Of a DNA stretch of 33,069 nt, positions 19,973 through 30,249 are shown piece after piece (the stretch's first letter is position 1; every line of letters begins with the position of its first letter). A program made the translations under genes and the position numbers. Origin of the DNA: Priapulus caudatus (taxonomy: Eukaryota; Priapulida; Priapulimorpha; Priapulimorphida; Priapulidae); the NCBI RefSeq assembly GCF_000485595.1, contig NW_014577332.1, positions 126,258 to 159,326 of the forward strand. Reading direction: 5' to 3'. The notes under the pieces were generated by a model. It was not told where the DNA came from and searched no databases. It saw nothing but the letters and a program-made list of their open reading frames with translations.

Positions 19973-20108
19973 GCCCAATGCAGTGGCTTTGATGGATGCA
20001 TATGAGCACCCAGACGTCATGTTGAACTCTGTCTTGGGCTGCTACGATGGTAACGTCTACACACGAATCTTCGAATCCGTCCAGAAAGAACCCATGAACA
20101 AGTCAGAG
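19973..20108 (+). CDS. ACOX1: Acyl-CoA oxidase exon L
   Basis: Acceptor caatgatag, donor gtagaa. Reads NAVALMDAYEHPDVMLNSVL and GCYDGNVYTRIFESVQK, the highly conserved end of the family (AVAL-x-DA, SVLG-x-YDGNVY). Confidence 0.96.
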
Positions 20109-20368
20109 GTAGAAGTGCACGCATCTGCATTGGCAGTGTTAGCTAATTCTGTGATATATCAGTGTTAGATGTCTCCTTAGGGAATCTGAGCATTTAACAG
20201 GCAGTTTTAACCTAGGCAGGACAAAATTAACAGGCAGGGAGAAAAAACTATAGTATATTTTGGCAAATATAATACTTATGTAATAGTTTATATGTGTCAG
20301 TGCATTTATGGATGTATATGTAATATGATAACTGCAGTGTATGCATGACTGCTCATTTTGTTCTTCAG

Positions 20369-20431
20369 GTGCACCCAGCCTACTATAAAGTTCTTCAACA
20401 GAAGCTGAAAAACACAAAGGCCAGACTATAA
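20369..20431 (+). CDS. ACOX1: Acyl-CoA oxidase exon M, stop and PTS1
   Basis: Acceptor gttcttcag. Reads VHPAYYKVLQQKLKNTKARL and stops at TAA (20429-20431). The last three residues, Ala-Arg-Leu, fit the type 1 peroxisomal targeting signal consensus recognised by PEX5, which supports location in the peroxisome matrix. Confidence 0.93.
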   Translation: MHPAYYKVLQQKLKNTKARL

Positions 20432-20605
20432 GGAAAGCAGACATACGATCTAGTATTGAAGTATCAAAGCATTGCTAAGCGCACTTGCTCTAGTGGAATA
20501 ATACGTGGAGGCAGAGCCAGAATGTTGAGGTCGGCACTGTGGTGGCATGATGTGACCCCACCCCATTAACATTCTCATCTGACTAGGTGGTTGGTAGGTT
20601 GATAG

Positions 20606-20794
20606 CAGGAAAAAAAATATAATTTATTTTTCGGGGGCTACTTTTCAAGCTCGCGTGCATGGAAATAGCACTCTAAAATTTGGTTTGCATTGAACTCTAT
20701 GCAAATTTACGGGGGTTCTTTTTGGCATTTCCGGGGCTCTTTTTGGCATTTCGGGGGCTAAATCACCCCGTGCCCCTGTGTATTTTTTTCACTG
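20606..20794. mobile_element. 189-base hAT-type MITE in the gene's 3' region
   Basis: Flanked by a perfect 8-base target duplication GTTGATAG (20598-20605 and 20795-20802). The ends are CAGGAAAAAAAATAT and, reversed, CAGTGAAAAAAATACACAGG. Inside are repeated GGGGGCTA and TTTTTGGCATTTC words. It is non-coding and must have been moved by a transposase elsewhere. It shares its end sequence with the larger element at 12568-14028. Confidence 0.88.
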
Positions 20795-21588
20795 GTTGAT
20801 AGTGTGTATGGGCCGTGTACATGTGGTGGGTGTCTATAACCCAGCAGAATTAGATGAAAGGTTGTGAGATGTGGTGACATGCGCAATCATGAGCAAATCA
20901 TTTTTAACATGTAGTACGTATTATGGTCATCTAGTCGGGGTATATGTCTTTGATAACTGGTGGCTAGGGCAACCACGGGGTTAGGCCTACCAGGTTTAAG
21001 CATTTTAAACACAATCTGTTATAGTTACCTCAGGAAAAAGATTAAATTGTTTTTAATTGCTTTGTCACATATTTGTTTTTATTATTTGCGTTTTAAGAGT
21101 TACGAAAACGTTTTACAAGTGAAGGCTACTTACGTACAAAGGTTTTCATAAACACATGGCTCTAAAAAATTTCTTATACTGCGTACATTATTAGTTTTAT
21201 CTGTATGGTTGTTATTTCCAAATAAGGTTTTCATGCTGAGATTGTCAGCATTAGTCACGATGTGAATGGTGAAACTTGAACGTTGTTGTCAAACATTCCA
21301 CAGCATGATGGAAGGCAGGTGTTGTTTAACTTCCACTCTTATGTCAAGAACTTTGCAAAGTTTTAGCAAGAAATGTTACAGTTTGCTGTCTGTTTGGTCT
21401 TAATTAAATTTTTCACTTGATGAAATAATGATATGCAATGATGTCAGCAGCTGGTCATGCATTATGATGTCACTAGAAGACGTGATTATCTACATCGTTA
21501 TTGTAGTCGCTGGATAATTTCGGCTGCCAGACAACTGTGCGCTGTAGCTTGCGTGCTATGTGCGCCGTGTAATTGTGTGTAAAGCAGG

Positions 21589-21594
21589 AATAAA
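21589..21594 (+). promoter_or_regulatory. Possible polyadenylation signal
   Basis: An AATAAA hexamer about 1.16 kb after the oxidase stop codon, followed by a G/T-containing stretch. The distance is plausible for an invertebrate 3' UTR, but the motif occurs by chance in AT-rich DNA. Confidence 0.25.
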
Positions 21595-21726
21595 ATGAGA
21601 GTAGAGGGATGTAGTTAACAAACTGCCGTTTCACCGTATATTATATACTCACTAAAACACGTACAAATCACACAGGGTAAACTAAAGGTTGCGCACTACA
21701 CACTAAATCTAGCTACAGACAAGGGT

Positions 21727-22034
21727 GTCTGGTATCGTTGCTGAGATGCTGAAGCCTGCTGGTGAAGCTGGTGCGGTCTTGGTGTGTGGTCTCGTTGAGA
21801 CCATCATATCCGAGGGCCGGATTCCGACTGAATGGCAGGAAAGCTACATTGTCAACTTGTTTAAGGGAAAGGTCGATGCTCTGGACAGAGGGAACTACAG
21901 GTGCCTGAAGTTGATTGATCAAGTGATGAAGGTGCTTGAGCGAGTGGTAGAGGGATTTATCAGGAAGAGAGTGGGGATCGACCACATGCAGTTTGGCTTC
22001 ATGCCGGGCCGTGGCACTACTGACGCGATCTTTA
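21727..22034 (+). pseudogene. LINE copy 1, first part (reverse transcriptase N-terminal half)
   Basis: Frame encoding GLVETIISEGRIPTEWQESY, IVNLFKGK, NYRCLKLIDQVMKVLERVVE and MQFGFMPGRGTTDAIF: the fingers/palm start of a non-LTR reverse transcriptase. It is about 95% identical to 25911-26218 by eye, so both are recent copies of one family. The 5' truncation at ~21727 is typical of LINEs. The frame is interrupted by the element at 22035-22861. Confidence 0.92.
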
Positions 22035-22861
22035 GCCTCGTCTACACGACGAACCTTAACTCGAGTTAAGCATTAACTCGAGTTAGCGATTATGTAGCGT
22101 CTACACGACAACACCCGTTAGCGATTAAATTGCCCGAGTTTTTATGACAGCTGTGCGTGCGTGGTGTATGTAAACTGCGTTGGCGTGTGTGGTGCTTGTG
22201 CGTGCGTGTGCACCGTATCATCACGTGCGTGGCTGCGTACGGTGTGTACGTACACGTTGCCGCGCTGCGTTCTGTGCGGCGTGCGTGCGTGGCACGAACA
22301 CGTGCGTGCGTGTGCACAGTATCACGGTCGGGCGTGCGATGTGCACGTACCACGTGCGTGCGTGCGTGCCGTGAGTGGCATGTGCACGTACACGTGCTGC
22401 GTGCGCGCGGTGATGCAAGGTACACGTTCGGTACGTGCGCTCAGTGCTGTGCAGGTACAGCTGTTCGGTAGCGTGGCGTGCGTGCGTCGCAGTGGTGCAC
22501 TGTACACGCTGCGTGGCACTACGTGCGCTGCGTGCCGTGTGCACGTAGTACGTGCGTGCATGTAGTGTGGTGCGGTGCGTGTGCAGTTAGCGTGGCGTGC
22601 GTGTGCGTGAGTGGTGTACAGTACAGTCCGGTACTAGTGGCTGCGGGTCGGGCGGCCGCCTGATCGTGGAGGTTATGCTAACTCGAGTTAGAACAGCGTC
22701 TACACGGGCCTTAGAACCGAGTTAGCGCTTAACCTCGGGATCGAACTGGCGAGGTAAGCTAACTCGAGTTAACGCTAACTCGAGTTACCATTAACTTTGA
22801 GTTAAGGCCTTCCGTGTAGACGCGTTAACTCGAGTCTAAGCGTTCGTCGTGTAGACGTAGC
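22035..22861. mobile_element. 827-base foldback element inserted in LINE copy 1
   Basis: It separates two halves of the reverse transcriptase that are contiguous in LINE copy 2. The outer ends are inverted repeats (GCCTCGTCTACACGACGAAC against GCTACGTCTACACGACGAAC), with TTTA on the left and TTTTA on the right as a likely target duplication. Both ends are packed with further CGTCTACACG words (22047, 22098, 22695; inverted near 22815 and 22846) and TTAACTCGAGTTAA palindromes. A TTA/TTTA duplication hints at PIF/Harbinger. The core is GTGCGTGC/GCACGTAC minisatellite; it codes for nothing recognisable. Confidence 0.8.
22140..22670 (-). repeat. GTACGTGCA-type minisatellite core of the foldback element
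   Basis: Irregular GTGCGTGCGTG and GCACGTAC repeats. Read on the minus strand it resembles the 1.4 kb array at 30250-31625 (ACGTGTACGTGC, GCACGCAC). Open frames across it arise only because the repeat lacks stop codons. Confidence 0.75.
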
Positions 22862-24215
22862 TTTTATCTGTTCGCAGCTACAGGAGAAATACAGTGGCGC
22901 GCGACACAAACCACTCTAGCATGGCCTTCATCGACCTGGCGAAGGCATTCGCGGCGTGTCCCTCATGGGACGCCATCTGTCGGTCGATGGCGCAAGACTC
23001 GCGCGGTATCGACGAGTGGACTGGTCCGGGCTGGTCAGTCATGTACTCTGACGTGAGAAGCAGAGTGAGAAGTCGGGTCGCAGTAACACCCACCACCTCC
23101 ACCCCACACAGCGACGGAGTTTCGGTTGGGGAGTAGGAGTGCATAGGCTCAGTTTCTGCAGCCCGGTTCTTTTCAGTCAATATGTGCCTGGAAGGCCCTC
23201 TCCATGGAAGTTCTGGCGAAAGGACACCGTCTCCTTCGATGCGACCTGTGGCAATTCGCCGAGTCCTCGAGGAGCTGTCTAGAGAAGGTGGACATGGGAG
23301 TCGGCGATGGAGAGGCGGAAGGAAAAGGGCAACGCTGCGGTAAACATGGGGAAGACAAGAGATCGTTGGTGCTATCTGGCACGGACGTGTGGACTGCTGA
23401 AGAAGTCCGGTAAGCATCCTTGTGCTGTCTGCCTCACAGGAACTGGTGGCAACGCAATCCGTTGCATTGGCTGCTCGTTCTGGGTGCACAAGAAATGCAG
23501 CGGCAGTTTGGGCCCGCTACACCAAGACCCTGAGTTCAAGTGTGCCCGCTGCCTAAGCACTGCACGGCCGATCGATGGGAGACCGATGCAGCAGGTGATG
23601 ATTGGTGCTACCTTGGAGACATGCTCTCTGCAGGGGGAGGCTGCAAGCTAGCTACTATCACGCGCTGCAAATGTGCATGGGGCAAATTCCGGCAGCTGCT
23701 ACCACTTCTTACCAACCGCCATCTACCACTGCTCACCCGGGGTCGTGTGTATTCGACGTGTGTGAGGAGCTCGATGCTGCATGCTTCTGAGACGTGGGCC
23801 ACGAAGGCGGAAGACCTAAACCGTCTTCGGCGAAACGACCGCGCCATGATTCGCTGGATCTGCAACGTCAAGGCTAAAGACGAAGTCAGCTCTGACTCCC
23901 TTCTCGCGAAGCTGGGCATCCAAGATGTGGACATGGTGCTCCGTTCTAATAGGTTGCGGTGGCTCGGGCATGTGGAGCGTGGCATAGGCTGGATCGCCAG
24001 GGCGCGCAAGATTGAGGTGGTTGCGCAGAAGAGAGCAGGCAGACCAAAGAAGACATGGGATGACGTGGTAAAGAATGACCGAGCAAAGCTTGGCATGGAT
24101 TCTACGGACCCTCATAACCGCTCTGCGTGGAGAGGGCGTCTTCAAGGAAGACAAGTCAGATAGGCCACACCCTCGGTAGAGGTTTAATTCAGGCCTGGAT
24201 AATCAAAACTAGGAT
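22862..24215 (+). pseudogene. LINE copy 1, second part (RT palm to 3' end, with PHD-like finger)
   Basis: Continues the same open reading frame, now frameshifted. MAFIDLAKAF is the palm motif holding the first catalytic Asp. The YADD motif present in copy 2 (LLYADDL) is destroyed near 23240. A Cys4-His-Cys3 finger follows at ~23420-23552 (CAVC, CIGC, H-x2-C, CARC), then a C-terminal domain in an open frame to the stop at 24163 with LRWLGHVER and GRPKKTWDD. The 3' tail ends in ATGATGATG repeats, as in many non-LTR elements. The reverse transcriptase cannot work. Confidence 0.9.
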
Positions 24216-24783
24216 GATGATGAGTCGTTGCTTGTAGAACCTGTCTGCAAAGAATATATTCTATGATGAGCCAGTTGAATGTTGTTGTGTTGTTCTGTCA
24301 CTTTATGTCATCCACTAGCACTAAATTGGATGTATAGTTAGTATATATGGTTTTACTAATGAATTTTAAAATCGGACATCGCCACAGACATTTATCACAT
24401 CAAATTACTTTCTGTCATACACGCACGAAGCAGTTTACAGACGTGTTTGAGCTTTACAAGTATGAAGGCACTAATCAGTTCCAATGTAAAAAAAAAAATC
24501 ACTAGTGGGCAGATGGTGATGAAAGGTAAACAGCAGCAGGTCGAGCAACTCGAGGCCGTATGTGCCATATTCTAATGTTAAGCTGAGGGCTGTGTCCTGG
24601 TTATACATTGGTAAAACAATGGGCTCAAGGATAGAGATGATGTCCAGTAATAGAAGACGATTTTTTTCCCGATAGATGGCGCCACTACCGAGAGAGCGGT
24701 ACATTTTGAAACTAGGGCGCGTTTGTTTGGGACGAATCCGTCGGATCGAGATCATGTGATCCTGACCCGACCAAACAAATGCT
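24216..24783. other. Non-coding stretch with a small hairpin
   Basis: AT-rich with no gene. At its end, 24721-24778, TTTGTTTGG and CCAAACAAA form an inverted repeat around a GGATC...GATCC pair, just before the Harbinger-like fragment; this may be a remnant of a transposon end. Confidence 0.4.
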
Positions 24784-25056
24784 ATGACCTGCACCGGATC
24801 CAACATGGCGGTAGCAAACATGAACAAAGCTGCGCTGTTTAACGTATTCGTAGAGTTTCTGTTTGATGACGAGGACGAGATTCTGTCACCATCGTTAGAT
24901 TTGCTCAAGGAAGCTACGGTGCTCGTAGTTGCCGCCCAACGTCGTCCTTCCAAGCCTAGGATCATGTTCTATGCTGATGATGTTGTATCAGCCTAGTACA
25001 ACATTGACGACTTTCGGAGCGTTTTTAGAATGTCTAGGCCCTAGAGGTATTGTCAT
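24784..25056 (+). pseudogene. PIF/Harbinger-like transposase fragment (N-terminal)
   Basis: An open frame from ATG at 24784 (or 24805) reads NMNKAALFNVFVEFLFDDED; after a stop, the same frame continues DDFRSVFRMSRP, then another stop. The F-R-S-x-F-R-M-S-R pattern near the start is typical of HARBI1-like transposases. No DDE residues are present; the sequence is cut off by LINE copy 2. The assignment rests on one short motif. Confidence 0.42.
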
Positions 25057-25075
25057 TGTCAATTATAATAAACTN

Positions 25076-26840
25076 TACCAGTCTAGAACAGCCGCTACAG
25101 AGATCGGCCTCATCCTGTACCGGCGCAATTTCAGAAGACAGGTGTCAAATGTTAAGGTCATCCTAGGGGAGGAGTGTGCATCGCAGCATAGACTAGTGGT
25201 CGGAGACTTTACAGTCTGCATCCGTCCACAATCCAAGCGCAAGTTTGTGCCCCGTGTCAAGGTGTGGAAGCTACGTGACCCAGAGAAACAAGTTGAGTTC
25301 TCAGAAGTTTGCGTTGCAAAGACACAGGAACACGTCGAGTCCCAGCCGATCACAGTAGATGAGCGATGGTCTTCGCTGAAGGACAACCTGTTGAAGGTGA
25401 CGGAGCAGGTGTGTGGTGTCTCTTCGAAACACCAATGGAGAAAGCAGACATGGTGGTGGAACGACTTGGTGGATAGTGCAGTGAGGGAGAGGCGAAGATG
25501 TTGGAAGGCGTGGAAGGCTGGGGGTAGCCGTGAAGCGTACAAAGCAGCCAAGCGAGTCTCCAATCGTGCGGTTCATCATGCCAAGAACGAAGCTGAGAAG
25601 GTTGTTCTGGAAAAAATCAACCCCAAGACGGCAGACATCTACCGGCTCGCCAAACAAATGCGGCTTGACAACCAAGATATCTCGGGGGAGAAACCTGTCA
25701 AGAATGACGCTGGCGAACTCTCGCTTGATGTGGATGCCAAGAAGCAAGCTTGGAAGCAACACTACGAGCGGCTGCTTAATGTGGAGTTTGAGTGGAACCC
25801 CAAGGATTTGTCAGAGGAATCTCCAGTTGAAGGCCCTTGTGAACCAATCACCACAGGAATGATAACCAAAGCCATCCACAAGATGTCTCTCGGCAAAGCC
25901 GCCGGGCCATCTGGTATCGTTGGTGAGATGCTGAAGCCTGCCGGGGAAGCTGGTGCGGTCTTGGTGCGTGGTCTCGTTGAGACCATCATATCCGAGGGCC
26001 GGATTCCGACTGAATGGCAGGAAAGCTACATTGTCAACTTGTTTAAGGGAGAGAGCGATGCTCTGGACAGAGGAAACTACAGAAACCTGAAGTTGATTGA
26101 TCAAGTGATGAAGGTGCTTGAGCGAGTGGTAGAGGGATTTATCAGGAAAAAAGTGGGGATCGACGACATGCAGTTTGGCTTCATGTCGGGCCGTGGCACT
26201 ACTGACGCGATCTTTATCGTTCGTCAGCTACAGGAGAAATACATGGCGGCGAACAAACCACACTACATGGCCTTCATCGACCTGGAGAAGGCATTCGACC
26301 GTGTCCCTTGGGACGTTATCTGGTGGGCAATGCGCAAGCTCTGGATCGACGAGTGGCTGGTCCGGCTGGTCTAGCCCATATACACGGACGTGAGAAGCAG
26401 AGTGAGAGTCGGGGTCGAGTACAGCTAGGAGTTTGGTGTTTGAGTAGGGGGGCATCAGGGCTTAGTTCTGAGCCCGTTGCTTTTCATCATCGTGCTGAAG
26501 GCCCTTTCCATAGAGTTCAGCGAAGGCTGCCCATGGGAGCTGCTCTATGCAGACGACTTGGTGGTAATCGCCGAGTCCTTGGAGGAGCTGTTAGAGAAGG
26601 TGGACATGTGGAAGTCGGGGATGGAGAAGAAGGGCCGGCCTGCGGGTGAACATGAGGAAGACAAAGATCTTGGTATCTGGCACGGACTTGGACCTGCTGA
26701 AGAAGTCCGGTAAGCATCCTTGTTTTGTGCTGTCTGCCTCACTAAGAAACTGGTAGCGCAAGCGCAATCCGTTGGCATTGCTGTTCGTGTCTGGGTGCAC
26801 CAAAACGCAGCGGCAGTTTGGAGCCTGGCTACAGGGTTAA
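25076..26840 (+). pseudogene. LINE copy 2 (endonuclease end, RT, truncated in the finger)
   Basis: Begins inside the endonuclease domain (EECASQHRLVVGDF resembles its C-terminal end). The open frame then runs to a TAG at 26372-26374 through DRGNYRNLKLIDQVMK, QFGFMSGRGTTDAIFIV and MAFIDLEKAFDRVPWD. Frameshifts follow; LLYADDLVVIAES, the YADD active site, is intact in a later frame (26530-26580), and the sequence ends at the start of the PHD-like finger. It has a 5' truncation, an internal stop, frameshifts and a 3' truncation, so it is dead, though it retains both catalytic motifs that copy 1 partly lost. A single N at 25075 marks its 5' boundary. Confidence 0.92.
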
Positions 26841-28763
26841 GTATCGGATGATAATGCTAGGAGGGTTACGGTGCTGTGCAAAACAGTCTGAGATAGTAAG
26901 TATGGCCCGTGCTAGCTTGAAGTGAGGCAATCTGGCACGGCCCGAGGTCGACGGAAATCCAAGCCGAGCGCGTCAGAGTTGATATGGTCAGACAGGTTTA
27001 TGCAATCATGGAAGTGTGTTGCCAGAGCCATTCCTGCTACCGTTGGAGCCTCTCTCTGCAGCGGGATCTGAGCTACTCTAATTCGTATCACAGGCCTTGC
27101 AAGGTGATATGTGGGCCACAATTTCCATCGTGCCACCATTTAAAATAGCGCACGCATACCAGCTTATCTACGTGTGACCCGGATGTATGTCTGTGACTGT
27201 TTTAACGTGTTCAAAGTCGCTTGTCTGGCATCTGTATCGACATAACGTGGCAACCGGGCACCAGGGTTAGTGTGTGACCATGCTGTTTTACCTTGTCTGC
27301 TGCACTCAGGACCAGGTTGTGTGTGACCATGTGTTCAACTGTCTCTGTAAGCTCAGTGCACACAGGCTTATGTTGACCATGTTTGTTACCTTCTGCTGCA
27401 CTCAGGCACCAGGCTTAGGTGTGTGTAATTATGGTTGCATTACGCTGTCTGCTTAACTCCACCGCAGGCACGGAGGAAAATCCAGTCTCATTGGTGGTCA
27501 CCATGAAGCGCACTGTAGCCACAGAACTGGTGTTTTGCGCTCAACACAGGAGTGCATCGATGGCGACATCCCTGCGTGAGGGATGGACGTAACCGTGGGA
27601 TCCTTGCCTGGCTACAGCTCACGAGGCCGAACTGCGCCCGCAGATAACTGGTGGAGGTGAGGTGTACACGCCATATGATAGTAGTTAGTTGGATGTGTAT
27701 GATAGGAAGATGACAGTCAATTTGTTGATTGTTGCCACAAACCTTTTCGCCTCCCAAACAAAAATCGCACAAGGGATCAGCGTGAATCCTGGATTAAGGG
27801 CCCAATGCAGCAGGTTTGCCTCAGGCATGAGAAATTCCTTTCCAACGATCTCGATTTCCCGGGTTTTGGTTTTCTTTTTTTTAGTCATTCTTGGAGCATT
27901 GATGCAAAAAAAAACGAATAAAAAGTTAGGGTGAATTAACTTTTTGTGTTCAAAAAATGGCGCCGGAATTTTTATATTTCAATTTTTTCATAAATAAGTT
28001 CAGAAAATTATGTCAATATTTTTACAAAGAAGTAACGGAACTTTCCAATAAATATGGGGTTATCTATGTATATAATTAATCATGCTTTAAGGTTTAACGC
28101 CGACATTAAAAAATTGACTTTCATAGAAAATACAAGACTTTTGAAATGTTAGTCACCGAACTTCGTCTTTTAACTAAGAACATGACATGTACTAAGACTG
28201 GATTTTCCTCTCAGAAGTGTACAAGGAAAATGGCCCTATCCGCCCTGACCCAAATTTTACAAAATAATTTTGGGGGATCCCCGAGACCCGTCCTCCCTAA
28301 AAGAATGTGCTACCTCATCTGCCCCAGTCTCCTGACAGTTGGAAGCACTTCTTTGACGTTACATGGGAGGACGCATCGTTCAAAAAAATCCGGAGAGACT
28401 CAGATAACAATTCCGCGAGCCGAGTCGCATCGTTCCCTCATTCTAATAAACATCTCACCGGCGCGTCCTCAGGTAGTCTCCACAGCAAGATCCAGAAAGT
28501 CGCGTTACCATCGTTCTAAACTGGTTATTATATATTTATACATATACTACTCATAGTTTATAATATTTTTTACCACTGTGGAAGCTAAAGGCTACAGAGT
28601 ACTCCTATGTAACCTAAAATGTGAGTAAACACTGCATGCTTGCATGTGTCTCGCCGATGCATTTGCAGTGTCCACTACGCATGGCATATATACTTAACGA
28701 AGTTAATTAATTCTGTGACTGTACGGGCAGCTGTTGTGATCGTCCGTGTAAAACGTTGCCTAG
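26841..28763. other. Gene-poor stretch
   Basis: Contains the 50-base degenerate repeat at 27268-27470. The open frames at 26912-27139 (minus) and 28146-28556 (plus) have no motif I recognise and are not called. Confidence 0.5.
27268..27470 (+). repeat. Degenerate ~50-base tandem repeat, 4 units
   Basis: Each unit contains GTGTGACCATG or a variant, a T-rich middle, CTGCACTCAG or a variant, then (C)CAGGCTTA-like sequence. Units are about 50 bases and substantially diverged. Confidence 0.6.
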
Positions 28764-28901
28764 GTGCCGACCGAGGATGAACATGGCCTGATGAAGAACG
28801 CGCAGATCTATCATAGGAGTGTCATAACAGAACAGCTGCTGGACAAGAAGCAAGTTCCTAACGCCGTCGAGTCGCTCCACCCGCCAAGCGAACTGTTCAA
28901 G
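28764..28901 (+). CDS. Possible internal exon of an unidentified gene
   Basis: A 138-base frame without stops, flanked by a good acceptor (gttgcctag) and donor (gtaact), phase 0 at both ends. It reads HGLMKNAQIYHRSVITEQLL then KQVPNAVESLHPPSELFK, a charged, protein-like composition unlike the surrounding repeats. I do not recognise the family. No second exon is evident nearby, so it may belong to a gene extending outside the window, or be chance. Confidence 0.4.
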
Positions 28902-30249
28902 GTAACTATCGTCAGGGTGGCGCCATGTGCAGGTGTCAGCCCATTTTTGAGGGCCGGCCACGTGAGCATTGTTGCCACCCCTGCTTCAACCAAGCAGTAC
29001 CCGCGAGTGCCACTCGTGGTATCGGATTTTCTCGGCCAAGTGGAAAGATAGTATGTGAAGCATGTCCGGCGGATGTACTATCCATTAGTAAGGAGAGGGT
29101 GTTGCTTGGCGGGTGGCATATTTAACAAATCCTGAGTGTCAGGTGTTGGGTCACATGAGGATCGGATGCATGAGTTAGGATTATTTCATGTATAATGGTT
29201 ACTCATGATTATAGTAGTGGCCCCTTGTTTCTGATCCTGTGGTTGTGGGTGAAGGACTGAGGGCAGCATTAACAGGCGCTGGTTTTACATTCCACGCTGG
29301 TCTATGCATAATTGGAAGCAGAGTCACAGCATTCTCGGTGGGGTCACCCAAGTGCTGATTCGCAGCGATCAGGCCCTTCTGATGTATGATGAGCATCGCC
29401 GTCTTTAACATTGGAGCGGTACTCATCAGAGGTGCTCTGGCAGAAACAGGTGAAGAGAGGTATCACGGCCTTACTATACCAGGGTTCGACATAACTGCTA
29501 AGCCTTATCGCGAGACAGAAATAAGCCAGAAGACTTAGTTAGATTCGGCCATAGCGTAGTTTAGTTTCCGGCGGGACTAGTTATATTCCGCCCGTGTCTC
29601 ACGCCGTCAGTATTTCCCATCGATTTACCTAGCGCGCCTCAACCGCCAAATAAGAAGTAGGCTATATATAATCATTCCTTAACAAATTTCCCCTGGTTAG
29701 ACAGACCATTCTCTTAGGTACAGAGTAGAAACCTACTCTGCACGCCCTAAGCATGCAAACCCTAACGGGCAGTAATAACATTGTTAAACAATGGCCCACA
29801 CCGTAACCCAGTCTATTAAGTAATAACCAATCGATCGCGTTGAAACAGTTCCTGTGTTGACTAAATTGAAAAAAACGGAGTTCTATTGTAAAAAGAAAAG
29901 ATACGCAACTAACATCAGTTATAGTCTCCGTATTTACATTTCGCAATACCACATCGCATCTGGTTACTGGAAAAAAAGCAGTCATTATCAAAAGTATGAA
30001 CTCATCAGTAGGGCTACATCCTTATCGCAATAGTAAAATAATTTATACTACATCAAGGTTATTTATGTGGAAATATTTGGACGGCGCTCGCCCTCCACCG
30101 CTCCCAACTAATGGAAGGAGCAATGCGAGGAGTAAAATCTCGCAGGTTGCTATGATAAGACAGCACCCAATGCACTTTCACAGAAGTGGGGCCCAAAGTG
30201 ACAACAGAATTAGAGAAGATTGAAAGGTGTGTGGCATCAAAGAAGAGGT
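28902..30249. other. Non-coding stretch
   Basis: No supported gene, repeat or RNA; only short frames without motifs. Confidence 0.5.

Larger units (their letters stand above)
3180..20431 (+). other. ACOX1: Peroxisomal acyl-CoA oxidase locus, 13 exons visible (A-M)
   Basis: This gene encodes the flavoenzyme that starts peroxisomal fatty-acid beta-oxidation: acyl-CoA plus O2 gives trans-2-enoyl-CoA plus H2O2. Thirteen exons with GT-AG borders join in a single frame into 620 codons plus stop; vertebrate ACOX1 is about 660, so roughly 40 N-terminal residues are missing. FAD-domain hallmarks ([21 protein letters not shown]) fall near residues 95-145. The family's catalytic Glu is in AEGENTV at residue ~381, which becomes ~421 once the missing start is added, the number given for the rat enzyme. 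The product ends in ARL, a type 1 peroxisome signal. Exons E, F, G, H and I exist twice and exon F is best preserved in an inverted block, so the order in the window is not the order of a working gene. ACOX1-type fits better than ACOX3, from the linker (DYQTQQMKLFP) and exon E; I cannot exclude a lineage-specific paralogue. Confidence 0.93.
20432..21726. other. 3' untranslated region and flank of the oxidase gene
   Basis: No further coding signal. It contains the small hAT-type element at 20606-20794 and a possible AATAAA polyadenylation signal at 21589. Which signal ends the transcript cannot be told from sequence. Confidence 0.5.

Noticed and set aside
23307-23651. A stand-alone PHD-finger protein gene
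   Set aside because: The finger is continuous with LINE reverse transcriptase before it and the LINE C-terminal domain after it, and LINE copy 2 has the same order.
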